NCBI RefSeq assembly: GCF_000826185.2
Contig: NZ_LN648872.1
Coordinates: forward strand, 124,001 to 188,000
DNA: 64,000 nt
Source: Microbacterium gorillae
Lineage (GTDB): Bacteria; Actinomycetota; Actinomycetes; Actinomycetales; Microbacteriaceae
Reading direction: 5' to 3'
Part shown: piece by piece, positions 34,127 through 44,252 of the stretch
Numbering within the stretch: position 1 is the stretch's first letter
Layout: every line of letters starts with the position of its first letter
Position numbers and translations under genes: made by a program
The notes under the pieces: model-generated
Databases searched by the model: none
What the model saw: the letters and a program-made list of their open reading frames with translations, nothing else
Told to the model about the DNA's origin: nothing

Positions 34127-34870
34127 TCAGACGGTGAGGTCTCCGGAGATCACCGGGCCGACCGGGCGCGCGTCGCGGTGCTCGGCGGGGAGAGTGTTCT
34201 CGATCACGTCGGCCTCGGTCTGGATCTTCGTGGCTTCGGCCTCGGCCAGGCGCATCTTCGCGTCCGCGGTGATCTGCATGCGGTCGATCAGCGCGAGGGC
34301 GAGCGCGGAGAGGATGAAGGCGATGTGGATGATGACCTGCCACATCGCGCCCTCCCAGCTGATGCCGGTGCCGTGGCCGCCGGCGTCCGATCCGGGGGCG
34401 AAGCCGTCCTTCATGTTGGCGACCTCGATGAAGCTCTTCAGCAGGTGGATCGAGGAGATGCCGACGATGGCCATCGCGAGCTTGACCTTCAGCACGTTGG
34501 CGTTCACGTGGCTCAGCCACTCCGGCTGGTCCGGGTGCTGCTCGAGGTTGATCTTCGACACGAACGTCTCGTAGCCGCCGACGATCACCATGATCAGCAG
34601 GTTCGCGATCATCGCCACATCGATCAGGCCGAGCACGCCCAACATGATGGTGGACTCGTCGGGGTGGTGTCCGTGCATCAGCTGTCCGACGACGTCATCG
34701 CCGACCAGACCGATGAGGTCGATGATGAACACGACGACGTAGACGAGCTGCGCGACGATCAGGCCGACGTAGATCGGAGCCTGCAACCAGCGGCTGGCGA
34801 AGATGAAGGCGCCCAGCGCCTTCGCGCTGGGCCGCTCGTTGTAGCTGGCGGGCGCGGAATGATGGGCCAC
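34127..34870 (-). CDS. YqhA/UPF0114-family membrane protein
   Basis: 247 residues from GTG 34870. Membrane segments lie at about residues 32-55, 75-100, 128-148 and 178-196. The blocks SRWLQAPIYVGLIVAQLVYV, VVGGYETFVSKI and KLAMAIVGISSIHLLK are characteristic of the YqhA family. The C-terminal tail is charged (RLAEAEATKIQTEADVI). Function of the family is not established. Transcribed alone. Confidence 0.85.
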   Translation of the reverse strand: MAHHSAPASYNERPSAKALGAFIFASRWLQAPIYVGLIVAQLVYVVVFIIDLIGLVGDDVVGQLMHGHHPDESTIMLGVLGLIDVAMIANLLIMVIVGGYETFVSKINLEQHPDQPEWLSHVNANVLKVKLAMAIVGISSIHLLKSFIEVANMKDGFAPGSDAGGHGTGISWEGAMWQVIIHIAFILSALALALIDRMQITADAKMRLAEAEATKIQTEADVIENTLPAEHRDARPVGPVISGDLTV

Positions 34871-34942
34871 GGGGTCCCCTTCTCGGTGGCGAACGCATCA
34901 AGACTAGTCGGGCAGCGGCCGGAATCCGCCTTCGGTTGGGGG

Positions 34943-36454
34943 TCAGTCGGTGGCGAGGAAAGCGGCCCAGAGCTCGGCGCGGGCTGGGAAGCCGCCGAGG
35001 TCCGTGCCGAGGACCTGCTCCGCGGCCCGGACGCGCGCGCGGATCGTGTGCCGGTGCACGCCCAGGGCGCGGGCGGTCGCCTCGTGGGAGCCGTCGTGCT
35101 CGAGGAACGCGCGCAGGGTCGACGCCAGGGCGCTGCGCTCGGCCGCGTCGTGCGCGCGCAACGGCGCGAGGATCGCCGCCGCCACCGTGCGGGCGTCCTC
35201 GGACGCATTGGCGAGCACCCCCTGTGCCCGCTTGCCGGAGAAGCGCACCACACCCGGTGCTCCACCGCGCAGTACCGCGGCAGCCTGCGCGGCACCGGCT
35301 GCCAGGTCGGCGTGCGTGACCGGATCGGACAGGCCCACGCGGACGGCGAAGCGGACGGCGATCTCGTCCGGCACCGTCGAATCCGCTCCGCAGATGAGGA
35401 GCAGATCGTCTCCGGATCGACCGAAGAACACCGCCGAAGCGATCTCGAGCGCCTCGGAGATCACCAGCGATGTCCCGGACTCGGCGACGCGTGCGACGCG
35501 CACGGGCGCGGCCGGCAGCGCGATGCCGACGTCGCGCCCCACCGCGCGCACCAGCGGGAGAGAGCCGGCGAGGGCGAGCTCCACGAGCCCGGCGCGGAGC
35601 CGGCCGCGCGCCCGCTGCAGGCCCTGCTGCTGCTCCAGCGCGAGTCCGGCCAGGGCCACGACCGAGGTGATGACACCGCGCCCCTCCTGATCGAGCTCGC
35701 CGGACGCGATCGCGAGCACCCCGCGCAGACGACCGCCGCGACCGAGAGTCTGGAGTGTGAAATCCGTCCCCTCGATGCCGATGGCGGACGCCGCGCGCGA
35801 ACCGCGCCGGAGCACCGCCTCCACCTCCTGGCGGACCGCGTCGGCGCTCTCCGGCGTGAGCTCGCGGTCGGTGTTCTCCAAACGGAGCACGCCGCCGGCG
35901 TCGTAGAGCCCGACCCAGGTGTCCAGTTGGCGTCCGAGCTCGGCGACCGTGCGGGCGAGTCCGTCCGGGCGGAGGGCCGCCAGCGCCAATGCGCGCTGCG
36001 CGGCCAGCGCCCACGATCGCCGCGCGTACGACTGCGCCGCGACGGCTTCCGCATTGGCGCGGGCCACGGCGATGAACGGCGTCCGGTAGGGGACCTCGAA
36101 CAACGGAAGGCCCACCGCCGCGCACGCGTCCGGGAGGCGGGCGGGCATCGCGGGACGGACCACCGCGGTGCCGAATCCCAGTCCGAGAACGCCGCGTCGA
36201 GCGAGCCGGCTGACGTACTCGTCGATCACGCTGTCCTCCGCGTCCGGATCGAACTGCGTCCCGGTGGTCAGCAGCACCAGGTCATCCGCGAGGAAGGGGG
36301 TCGGGTCGCTGAGGTCGGTGCTGTGGACCCAGCGCACCGGGCGATCGAGCGCCTCCGCCCGCCGCGCGTCCTCCGCACCGAGCAGCGTCAGCCCCAGGTC
36401 AGCGCGCTTGAGCAGCGTGCGGAGGGTCGGTTCGGCGTCGGCCGTGGCGATCAT
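34943..36454 (-). CDS. PucR-family transcriptional regulator
   Basis: 503 residues. The N-terminal PucR domain (LTLLGAEDARRAEALDRPVR and WVHSTDLSDPTPFL) precedes a central ligand region and the C-terminal helix-turn-helix HEATARALGVHRHTIRARVR. The start is ATG 36454; longer frames upstream would run into the divergent gabT. It is divergent from the GABA-degradation operon and is its probable activator. Confidence 0.9.
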   Translation of the reverse strand: MIATADAEPTLRTLLKRADLGLTLLGAEDARRAEALDRPVRWVHSTDLSDPTPFLADDLVLLTTGTQFDPDAEDSVIDEYVSRLARRGVLGLGFGTAVVRPAMPARLPDACAAVGLPLFEVPYRTPFIAVARANAEAVAAQSYARRSWALAAQRALALAALRPDGLARTVAELGRQLDTWVGLYDAGGVLRLENTDRELTPESADAVRQEVEAVLRRGSRAASAIGIEGTDFTLQTLGRGGRLRGVLAIASGELDQEGRGVITSVVALAGLALEQQQGLQRARGRLRAGLVELALAGSLPLVRAVGRDVGIALPAAPVRVARVAESGTSLVISEALEIASAVFFGRSGDDLLLICGADSTVPDEIAVRFAVRVGLSDPVTHADLAAGAAQAAAVLRGGAPGVVRFSGKRAQGVLANASEDARTVAAAILAPLRAHDAAERSALASTLRAFLEHDGSHEATARALGVHRHTIRARVRAAEQVLGTDLGGFPARAELWAAFLATD

Positions 36455-36541
36455 GGGGTGTCCACTCTGTATGGTCAGGGCGTTCAAATCGTACCGATCG
36501 TATAGTGCGCGGTGGTGATGCGCGGCCGTACGCTCGGCGTC

Positions 36542-37894
36542 ATGAGCACCACCGATGCCACCCTCACCACTCCCACCGGCGGACCCTCCCTTGCGCAGGA
36601 GCGACGCCTCGTGACCTCGATCCCGGGTCCGCGATCGCAGGAACTGCTCGATCGCAAGGCCGCGGCCGTGCCCGCCGGCGTCGGCCATACGGTTCCGATC
36701 TCCGCCGTCGCGGCCGGTGGTGGCGTCGTCGTGGACGCGGACGGCAACTCGTTGATCGACCTCGGCTCCGGCATCGCGGTCACGACGGTGGGCAACGCCC
36801 ACCCCAGGGTCGTCGCGGCCGTGCAGGAGCAGATCGCGCAGTTCAGCCACACCTGCTTCATGATCTCGCCGTACGAGTCCTACGTCGCCGTCGCGGAGAA
36901 GCTCAACGAGCTCACCCCCGGTGACCACGACAAGCGCACCGCGCTGTTCAACTCCGGTGCCGAGGCCGTGGAGAACGCCGTGAAGATCGCGCGCAAGTTC
37001 ACCGGTCGCCCGGCCGTCGTCGCCTTCGACCACGGCTATCACGGCCGCACCAACCTCACCATGGCGCTGACGGCGAAGTCCATGCCGTACAAGAGCGGCT
37101 TCGGCCCCTTCGCTCCCGAGGTGTACCGGATGCCGGCGTCGTACCCCTTCCGTGACCACCTGACCGGACCGGAGGCGGCCGCCAAGGCCATCTCGCTGAT
37201 CGAGAAGCAGATCGGCGCGGACAACCTCGCCGCCGTACTGATCGAGCCGATCCAGGGTGAGGGCGGCTTCATCGTCCCCGCCGACGGATTCCTCCCGGCG
37301 ATCGTGGACTGGTGCAAGGCGAACGGCGTCGTCTTCATCGCCGACGAGGTGCAGAGCGGTTTCGCCCGCACCGGCTCCTGGTTCGCGAGCGAGCAGTTCG
37401 GCATCGTCCCGGATCTCGTCACCACGGCCAAGGGCATCGCCGGTGGTCTGCCGCTGGCCGGTGTCACCGGCCGTGCCGAGATCATGGACGCCAGCCACGC
37501 CGGCGGTCTCGGTGGCACGTACGGCGGCAACCCCGTCGCCTGTGCCGCCGCCCTCGCCACGATCGAGGCCTACGCCGAGGAGGACCTCGCCGCCCGTGCC
37601 CGGGAGATCGGTGAGATCCTCACCGCACGTCTGAGCGCCGTGGACGACCCGCGCATCGGCGAGGTCCGGGGCCGTGGGGCGATGATCGCCGCGGAGTTCA
37701 TCGATCCGGCGACCGGTGCACCCGCGCCGGAGCTCGCCGGTGCCGTCGCGAAGGCCGCGATCGCCGAGGGCGTCATCGTCCTCACGTGCGGCACGTACGG
37801 CAACGTCATCCGGTTCCTGCCCCCGCTGTCCATCGGCGACGAGCTGCTGGGCGAGGGCCTGGACATCGTCCTGGCCGCCCTCGCCGCCGCCTGA
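36542..37894 (+). CDS. gabT: 4-aminobutyrate aminotransferase
   Basis: 450 residues, class III PLP aminotransferase. Converts GABA and 2-oxoglutarate to succinate semialdehyde and glutamate. The PLP lysine is near residue 297 in TTAKGIAGGLPL. IEPIQGEGGFIVP, FIADEVQSGFARTG and FNSGAEAVENAVKIAR are family blocks. The start is ATG 36542 (MSTTDATLTTP). A TATAGT hexamer lies about 40 bases upstream. Confidence 0.93.
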   Translation: MSTTDATLTTPTGGPSLAQERRLVTSIPGPRSQELLDRKAAAVPAGVGHTVPISAVAAGGGVVVDADGNSLIDLGSGIAVTTVGNAHPRVVAAVQEQIAQFSHTCFMISPYESYVAVAEKLNELTPGDHDKRTALFNSGAEAVENAVKIARKFTGRPAVVAFDHGYHGRTNLTMALTAKSMPYKSGFGPFAPEVYRMPASYPFRDHLTGPEAAAKAISLIEKQIGADNLAAVLIEPIQGEGGFIVPADGFLPAIVDWCKANGVVFIADEVQSGFARTGSWFASEQFGIVPDLVTTAKGIAGGLPLAGVTGRAEIMDASHAGGLGGTYGGNPVACAAALATIEAYAEEDLAARAREIGEILTARLSAVDDPRIGEVRGRGAMIAAEFIDPATGAPAPELAGAVAKAAIAEGVIVLTCGTYGNVIRFLPPLSIGDELLGEGLDIVLAALAAA

Positions 37895-37979
37895 TCACCG
37901 TTCGAACGCTCGCGATCGATGTCCCCGCCGCCCGGCGCGGACACCGCTGACCGGCGAACCCGAGAAAGAGAAAGCACAC

Positions 37980-39443
37980 ATGACTGAGCGTGAATCGGCC
38001 CTTCTGGCCGACGTGCCGACCGGACTGTTCATCGGTGGGGAATGGGTGGACGGTGAGGGTGGCGCCACCTTCGACGTGCGCGATCCCGCCACGAACGAGG
38101 TCATCCACACGATCGCGTCCGCCTCTGCGGCCGACGGCATCCGGGCGCTGGACGCGGCGGTCGCCGCGCAGGATGCCTGGGCCGCCACCGCGCCGCGCAC
38201 ACGCAGCGACATCATGCGCCGGGCGTTCGACCTCGTCGCGGAGCGGGCCGAGGATCTCGCCCTGCTGATGACGCTGGAGATGGGCAAGCCGCTGGCCGAG
38301 GCCCGCGGCGAGGTGGCCTACGGCAACGAGTTCAACCGCTGGTTCAGTGAAGAGGCGGTCCGGATCGCCGGACGCTACGGGCTGAACCCGGAGGGCACCG
38401 GCACCATGGTGGTCTCGCAGCGTCCGGTCGGGCCGTGCTTCTTCGTCACCCCGTGGAACTTCCCGTTCGCGATGGCGACGCGCAAGATCGCCCCCGCGCT
38501 CGCGGCCGGTTGCACGGTCGTGATCAAGCCCCCGGCACTGACGCCGCTGTCGACGATGTACTTCGCGGCGATCCTCGCCGAGGCCGGGCTCCCGGCGGGC
38601 GTGGTCAACGTCGTGCCGACCGCGAGCTCGTCCAAGCTGTCCGGACCGATCATCGCCGACCCGCGGCTGCGCAAGCTGTCCTTCACGGGGTCCACCGAGG
38701 TCGGGCGCAAGCTCATCGCACAGGCCGCCGAGGGCGTGCTGCGGGTGTCGATGGAGCTCGGCGGCAACGCGCCGTTCGTCGTGTTCGAGGACGCCGACCT
38801 GGACAAGGCGGTGGAGGGCGCCCTCGCCGCGAAGTTCCGCAATATCGGTCAGGCGTGCACGGCCGCGAACCGCTTCATCGTGCAGTCCTCGGTGGCGGAG
38901 GAATTCGCCCGTCGCGTGACCGAGCGCGTCGACGCGATGCGGATCGGACGTGGCACCGAGGACGGTGTGCAGATCGGTCCGCTGATCGACCAGGACGCCG
39001 TGGCCAAGGCGGACGAGCTGGTGCAGGACGCCGTTTCGCGCGGCGCCACCGTCACCACCGGTGGTGAGGCGATCGCGGGCGCGGGCTCGTTCTACCAGCC
39101 GACGGTGCTCACCGGGGTGGCGGACGGTTCGCAGATCCTGCGTGAGGAGATCTTCGGCCCGGTGCTCGCCATCGCGACGTTCGAGGAGGAGGAGGACGCC
39201 GTCCGCCTGGCCAACGACACCGAGTACGGACTCGTGTCCTACGTCTTCACTCAGGACCTGGCGCGCGGACAACGGATGATCGATCGCCTCGAGACGGGCA
39301 TGATGGGTCTCAACGTGGGCGTCGTCTCCAACGCCGCGGCCCCGTTCGGCGGCGTGAAGCAGTCGGGTGTCGGGCGCGAGGGCGGCCTCGAAGGAATCCA
39401 CGAGTACCTGTCCACGAAGTACACGCTCATTCCGGTGAGCTGA
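37980..39443 (+). CDS. gabD: Succinate-semialdehyde dehydrogenase
   Basis: 487 residues. Oxidises succinate semialdehyde made by GabT. FFVTPWNFPFAMATRKIAPA, the base Glu in SMELGGNAPFVVFED and the catalytic Cys at about 293 (GQACTAANRF) are intact. The segment GMMGLNVGVVSNAAAPFGGV is typical of GabD. It lies 85 bases after gabT and 14 before a second dehydrogenase. Confidence 0.92.
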   Translation: MTERESALLADVPTGLFIGGEWVDGEGGATFDVRDPATNEVIHTIASASAADGIRALDAAVAAQDAWAATAPRTRSDIMRRAFDLVAERAEDLALLMTLEMGKPLAEARGEVAYGNEFNRWFSEEAVRIAGRYGLNPEGTGTMVVSQRPVGPCFFVTPWNFPFAMATRKIAPALAAGCTVVIKPPALTPLSTMYFAAILAEAGLPAGVVNVVPTASSSKLSGPIIADPRLRKLSFTGSTEVGRKLIAQAAEGVLRVSMELGGNAPFVVFEDADLDKAVEGALAAKFRNIGQACTAANRFIVQSSVAEEFARRVTERVDAMRIGRGTEDGVQIGPLIDQDAVAKADELVQDAVSRGATVTTGGEAIAGAGSFYQPTVLTGVADGSQILREEIFGPVLAIATFEEEEDAVRLANDTEYGLVSYVFTQDLARGQRMIDRLETGMMGLNVGVVSNAAAPFGGVKQSGVGREGGLEGIHEYLSTKYTLIPVS

Positions 39444-39457
39444 ACGGAAGGAAGAGG

Positions 39458-40828
39458 ATGACCGACTACGTCGTCACCGACCCGTCGACCGGCCAGCGCG
39501 TGGCGGAGTATCCCACCGCCACGGCGGCCGAGGTCGAACAGGCCGTCGCGATCGCTCATGAGGCGTTCGCCGGCTGGTCCCGCTCGTCGACGGTCGCGGA
39601 CCGTGCGAGCCTGCTGCATCGTGCGGCCGAGCTGCACCGCGAACGTCGCGAGGAGCTCGCCGACATCATCGTGCGCGAGATGGGCAAGATCCGCGAGGGT
39701 GCGCTCGGGGAGGTGGACTTCGCCGCCGACATCATCGACTACTACGCCGAGAACGCCGAGACGCTGACCGCGGATCGTCCCATCGAGCTCCTCGGTGGCA
39801 CCGGGACGGCGATCATCCGCCGCGCACCGCTGGGCGTGCTGCTGGGCATCATGCCGTGGAACTTCCCCTACTACCAGGTGGCGCGGTTCGCGGCGCCGAA
39901 CCTCGTCAACGGCAACACGATCCTGCTCAAGCACGCGCCGCAGTGTCCGGAGTCCGCGGACGCGATCGAGAAGATCTTCCGCGACGCCGGCTTCCCGGAG
40001 GGGGCGTACGTCAACGTGCGCGCCACGAACGAGCAGGCCGCCGACATCATCGCGGACCCGCGCGTGCAGGGCGTCTCGCTGACCGGCTCCGAGCGCGCCG
40101 GTGCGGCCGTCGCCGAGGTGGCCGGCCGGAACCTGAAGAAGGTCGCGCTCGAGCTGGGCGGATCCGACCCGTTCATCCTGCTGTCCACGGACGACCTCGA
40201 CGCCGCCGTCACCGCCGGTGTCGACGCGCGCCTGGACAACACCGGACAGGCCTGCAACGGCGCGAAGCGCTTCATCGTGGCGGACGGGCTGTACGACGAG
40301 TTCCTGGCGAAGTTCGTCGCGGCGATGGGTGCGGCCACGGTCGGGGATCCGCGTGCGGAGGACACCGTGCTCGGCCCGCTGTCGAGCCTCGCCGCCGCGG
40401 AGCGCCTGCAGGATCAGGTCGACGGCGCCGTGGCGCAGGGGGCGACGCTGGCCCTCGGGGGGACGCGCGAGGGCGCCTTCTTCCCGGCCACCGTGCTGAC
40501 CGATGTCACGCCGGAGATGGACGTGTACCGCGAGGAGCTGTTCGGCCCCGCCGCCGTCGTCTACCGGGTGGCGGGGGAGGAGGAGGCCGTCGCGCTCGCG
40601 AACGACACCTCGTTCGGCCTCGGGTCCTACGTGTTCACCACGGACGCGGATCAGGCCGAGCGCATCGCGAACGCCCTGGACGCCGGGATGGTCTACGTCA
40701 ACATCGTGCTGGCGGACTCGCCCGAGCTCCCCTTCGGTGGCGTCAAGCGCTCCGGCACCGGCCGTGAGCTCGGCGCGCTCGCGGCCGATGAGTTCGTCAA
40801 CAAGAAGCTCATCCGCATCGCCGGCTGA
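39458..40828 (+). CDS. Second succinate-semialdehyde-type aldehyde dehydrogenase (GabD2-like)
   Basis: 456 residues. IMPWNFPYYQVARFAAPNL, LELGGSDPFILLS and the catalytic Cys near 266 (NTGQACNGAKRF) are intact. The short N-terminus and VNIVLADSPELPFGGVKRSG match the second class of succinate-semialdehyde dehydrogenases. It is probably NADP-specific or serves a related aldehyde. Same operon as gabT and gabD. Confidence 0.88.
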   Translation: MTDYVVTDPSTGQRVAEYPTATAAEVEQAVAIAHEAFAGWSRSSTVADRASLLHRAAELHRERREELADIIVREMGKIREGALGEVDFAADIIDYYAENAETLTADRPIELLGGTGTAIIRRAPLGVLLGIMPWNFPYYQVARFAAPNLVNGNTILLKHAPQCPESADAIEKIFRDAGFPEGAYVNVRATNEQAADIIADPRVQGVSLTGSERAGAAVAEVAGRNLKKVALELGGSDPFILLSTDDLDAAVTAGVDARLDNTGQACNGAKRFIVADGLYDEFLAKFVAAMGAATVGDPRAEDTVLGPLSSLAAAERLQDQVDGAVAQGATLALGGTREGAFFPATVLTDVTPEMDVYREELFGPAAVVYRVAGEEEAVALANDTSFGLGSYVFTTDADQAERIANALDAGMVYVNIVLADSPELPFGGVKRSGTGRELGALAADEFVNKKLIRIAG

Positions 40829-40911
40829 GAGGAGCCCACCGGGGCGCACGCTCGGATGCTGAGTGAAAGGGAGTGGCGGACGCGGATGAGTTACCTTACA
40901 CTGGTCGCGTT

Positions 40912-41499
40912 ATGATGCGTTCGCCCGGCCGGCCGAAGGACGAGGCGATCGATCACGCCCTTGCAGGCGCGATCACGGACATCATCCACGAGGGAGACAC
41001 GGCCGAGGTCACGGTCCGGCGGTTGGCGTCGCGCGCGGGGGTAACGCGCGACGCCTTCTACCGCCGGTTCACGGGCCTCGGCCACTTCCTCATCACGATC
41101 GCGGTCGCCCGCTACGAGGTCGGCTTCGCGCCCGACACGGGGGACCTCGGCGAAGACCTGCACCGGATCCAGCTCGAGCAGATCGCGATGTTCTCCGATC
41201 CCGTCTCGAAGCGCTTTCTCGCTGTGCTCATGCATGCGGTCGCCTCGGACCCGACCGCAGCGCGAGCGTTCGACGAGAAGTTCCTGGCGCCGCGTCGGGT
41301 GGCCTTCCTCGCCGTGCTCGACCGTGCGGTCGCGCGCGGTGAGATTCCGCCGGTCGCCGACCCGGACGCGGCCCTGGCGATGACGGCGGGGCCGATGTTC
41401 TTCCGAGCGCTGCTCCCGGCCACCGGAGAGCTCGACGACGCGTTCGCGCGCTCCAGTGCGGACGCGCTGCACGCGATGCTGCGCGCCGGTGCGTGCTGA
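40912..41499 (+). CDS. TetR-family transcriptional regulator
   Basis: 195 residues. The helix-turn-helix is VTVRRLASRAGVTRDAFYRR; the C-terminal domain is helical with TAGPMFFRALLPA. The start is one of two adjacent ATGs (40912, 40915). TTACCTTACACT lies a few bases upstream, so the message may be nearly leaderless. It follows the gab operon on the same strand; its target is unknown. Confidence 0.85.
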   Translation: MMRSPGRPKDEAIDHALAGAITDIIHEGDTAEVTVRRLASRAGVTRDAFYRRFTGLGHFLITIAVARYEVGFAPDTGDLGEDLHRIQLEQIAMFSDPVSKRFLAVLMHAVASDPTAARAFDEKFLAPRRVAFLAVLDRAVARGEIPPVADPDAALAMTAGPMFFRALLPATGELDDAFARSSADALHAMLRAGAC

Positions 41500-41661
41500 C
41501 CCCGTCCGGATGAGCCTCGACACGCCCCGGCGTCGGCCTCGGTTCGCCCGCCCCGTGCCGATGCCGTATGCTTGTCGAAGCAGTTGATATCTGCATTCTT
41601 TCGCCATGCTCTTCGAGCCGGCGGCGGAGCGGATATCCTCTGGAGGCCCGTCCGGGCCTCT

Positions 41662-41734
<73 letters not shown>

Positions 41735-41772
41735 CGCGTCAGCGCACGCTGACCACGAAAGGTACATGCAGG

Positions 41773-42033
41773 ATGGATCAGGACGCTTCGCGCGGTGAAG
41801 TCGCGGCGACGAGCGGCGCGACCCGTGAGAAGAAGCCCAACATCTTCGCTCGCATCGCGCTGTTCATCCGCCAGGTCTTCGCTGAGCTTCGCAAGGTCGT
41901 CACGCCCACCCGGCAGGAGCTGCTGAAGTACACCGCAGTCGTGCTCGGATTCGTCATCGTGATGATGGCGCTGGTGTACGGCCTGGACACGCTGTTCACC
42001 TGGGTGACAGCGGTGGTCTTCGGAGCTCCGTAG
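41773..42033 (+). CDS. secE: Preprotein translocase subunit SecE
   Basis: 86 residues, the one-helix form. The conserved amphipathic segment [20 protein letters not shown] is followed by a single membrane helix (about 54-80). It is part of the SecYEG channel. It lies 38 bases after tRNA-Trp and 50 bases before nusG. Confidence 0.95.
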   Translation: MDQDASRGEVAATSGATREKKPNIFARIALFIRQVFAELRKVVTPTRQELLKYTAVVLGFVIVMMALVYGLDTLFTWVTAVVFGAP

Positions 42034-42083
42034 GAGATATCGGTTCCGCCCGTCCGGGGCAGAAGCCGCAGCGAACGAAAGAG

Positions 42084-43160
42084 ATGTCCGTGGCTGAACG
42101 ATTCAACGACGACGCCGACTGGGGTCCGTCCGCCGAGCAGTCCAGCGAGGTCGACGAGAACCAGACCGGCGACATCGACCGCGTGGAGGACCGCGCCAGC
42201 GATGCCGCCGAGACGGCCGCGATCCACGTCGTCGACGAGGACAGTGACCACGACGACGTCGAAGACGATGAGGTCGCCGTGGAGAACGGCGACTACGAGA
42301 ACGACAACGAGCAGGCGCTGGAGGCCGAGGCTGACGCGATCCTCGATGCCCATCCTGCTGTGGAGGAGGACGACAACGTGACCCCGTACGACGGTCCCGA
42401 CATCAACGGCGAGCCGGACGAGCCCGTGCTCGACCCCGAATTCACGGAGACGGTCGCGGCCGCATCGGCCGAGGTCGATGCCGTCGCCGAGGACTCCGAC
42501 GTGGCCGCCGAGGCCGAGCTGGAGGATGCTCCCGAGGCCGAGGTGGACCCCTACGAGGAGTTCAAGCTCGAACTGCGTCTGCTCCCGGGCAAGTGGTACG
42601 TCATCCACTCCTACGCCGGTTTCGAGCGCAAGGTGAAGTCCAACATCGAGCAGCGCAAGGCGACGCTCGAGGTCGAGGACGACATCTACCAGATCGAGGT
42701 CCCGATGGAGGACGTCGTCGAGATCAAGAACGGCCAGCGCAAGATGGTCACGCGCGTCCGGATCCCCGGTTACGTGCTCGTTCGCATGGAGCTCAACGAG
42801 GACACCTGGTCGGTCGTCCGCCACACGCCGGGTGTCACCGGCTTCGTCGGCAACGCGCACAACCCGACGCCGCTGCGTTTCGATGAGGCGTTCAACATGC
42901 TGAAGTCGCTCGTGGAGGTCAAGGAGTCCGCTCCGACCAAGAGCGGTGCCAAGACCGGCGGCGCCGTCCGTTCGGTTCAGGCCGAGGTCGACTTCGAGAT
43001 CGGTGAGACCATCACCATCAAGGAGGGCTCGTTCGCGGGTCTGCCGGGCACGATCTCCGAGATCAAGCCGGAGAGCGGCAAGCTCACCGTGCTCGTCTCG
43101 CTGTTCGAGCGCGAGACGCCGGTCGAGCTGTCGTTCGACCAGGTCACCAAGATGGTCTGA
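42084..43160 (+). CDS. nusG: Transcription termination/antitermination factor NusG
   Basis: 358 residues. The first ~165 residues are a very acidic, Asp/Glu-rich extension. The NGN domain begins at about 169 ([20 protein letters not shown]) and the KOW motif near 315 ([16 protein letters not shown]). A linker [20 protein letters not shown] joins them. Acidic extensions are common in actinobacterial NusG, but this one is long. It binds RNA polymerase and couples it to Rho or ribosomes. Confidence 0.95.
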   Translation: MSVAERFNDDADWGPSAEQSSEVDENQTGDIDRVEDRASDAAETAAIHVVDEDSDHDDVEDDEVAVENGDYENDNEQALEAEADAILDAHPAVEEDDNVTPYDGPDINGEPDEPVLDPEFTETVAAASAEVDAVAEDSDVAAEAELEDAPEAEVDPYEEFKLELRLLPGKWYVIHSYAGFERKVKSNIEQRKATLEVEDDIYQIEVPMEDVVEIKNGQRKMVTRVRIPGYVLVRMELNEDTWSVVRHTPGVTGFVGNAHNPTPLRFDEAFNMLKSLVEVKESAPTKSGAKTGGAVRSVQAEVDFEIGETITIKEGSFAGLPGTISEIKPESGKLTVLVSLFERETPVELSFDQVTKMV

Positions 43161-43179
43161 CGCTCCCACGCGTTCGTGC

Positions 43180-43205
43180 GAAGGCCCCGCTCCGGCGGGG
43201 CCTTC
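43180..43205 (+). terminator. Hairpin terminator after nusG
   Basis: GAAGGCCCCGC-TCCG-GCGGGGCCTTC, a perfect 11-bp stem, 20 bases after the nusG stop. It ends the secE-nusG unit, which usually continues into rplK. Confidence 0.85.
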
Positions 43206-43276
43206 GCCATTCCCGGACCGGGTCTCGGTACGTATGATGTTTGCCGGGGAACGAGCGACGGAGGGGAGAGCGCGCC

Positions 43277-44131
43277 ATGGTCGAACCGGAACCGTCGCGC
43301 CCCGATGACCGTCACCTGCTGCGCTCCATGCTGCGGCACCTGGCGATCGACTCCGGCGTGGGGGTGCTGTTCGCCGGGCTCGTCGACGACGACTCGCTCA
43401 CGATCACCGAGCTCCTCGGCACGAGCACGGACAGCCTCCGCCGGCTCTGGGTGCGCCCGGGGGAGGGTGTCGGTGGCGGCGCGATGGCGCGGTTGCGCCC
43501 GACCGTCGTCGCGGACTACGTCAGCAGCGACCACATCTCGCATCAGCACGACGCCGCCGTCCGTCAGGAGGGGCTGAGGTCGATGATCGCGGTTCCGGTC
43601 ATGGTGGACGGCAGTCCCCGAGCGGTCGTGTACGCGGCCACGCGCGAGCGCGTCTCCATCGGGGACGTCGTGGCCGACGACCTGCTGCGCTCCACTCGCG
43701 CGATCGCCAGTGAGCTTCAGATCCGGGACGAGGTCGACCGGCGACTCAGCGTCATCCGGGGGACCGAGCTCGCCCTGCCGAACGTCGACCGGGATGTCCT
43801 CTCGGCGGTGCAGACCGCGCACGCCGAGCTCGTCGCGCTGGCCAGCTCCACTCCGGATCCGGAACTGGCGCGGACGATCCTGGGCATCACCGGCCGGTTG
43901 ACCGGCGGGGGAAACGAGTTCGGACGCGTGGAGATGCCGGATCTGACACGCCGCGAGTCCGACGTGCTGGCCCAAGTGGCTCTGGGGTGCTCGTACGCCG
44001 AGGCGGGGCGGCGCCTGGGGCTGAAGCCGGATACCGTCAAGGGCTACATGCAGACGGTGACCCGCAAGCTCGGAGTGCACTCCCGTCATGAGGCCGTCGC
44101 CACCGCGCGCCGCCTCCGCCTGCTGCCCTGA
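43277..44131 (+). CDS. LuxR-family regulator with GAF-like sensor domain
   Basis: 284 residues. The N-terminal ~150 residues look like a GAF domain (HLAIDSGVGVLFAGLVDDD, LRSMIAVPVMVDGSPRAVVY). The C-terminal LuxR helix-turn-helix is LTRRESDVLAQVALGCSYAE and on. I start at ATG 43277, with GGAGGGGA about ten bases upstream. It probably controls the transporter and ligase genes that follow. Confidence 0.83.
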   Translation: MVEPEPSRPDDRHLLRSMLRHLAIDSGVGVLFAGLVDDDSLTITELLGTSTDSLRRLWVRPGEGVGGGAMARLRPTVVADYVSSDHISHQHDAAVRQEGLRSMIAVPVMVDGSPRAVVYAATRERVSIGDVVADDLLRSTRAIASELQIRDEVDRRLSVIRGTELALPNVDRDVLSAVQTAHAELVALASSTPDPELARTILGITGRLTGGGNEFGRVEMPDLTRRESDVLAQVALGCSYAEAGRRLGLKPDTVKGYMQTVTRKLGVHSRHEAVATARRLRLLP

Positions 44132-44252
44132 TCCTGATCCGTCCCGCCGCCTCCGGGGGCGACCCTCCATCGGGGGGTGGGCCCCGAAAACGGGGTCGTG
44201 TTTCCATCGACATCTCGCGCATCGCAGCGCGAGCCACGTCAAAGGAGACGCG

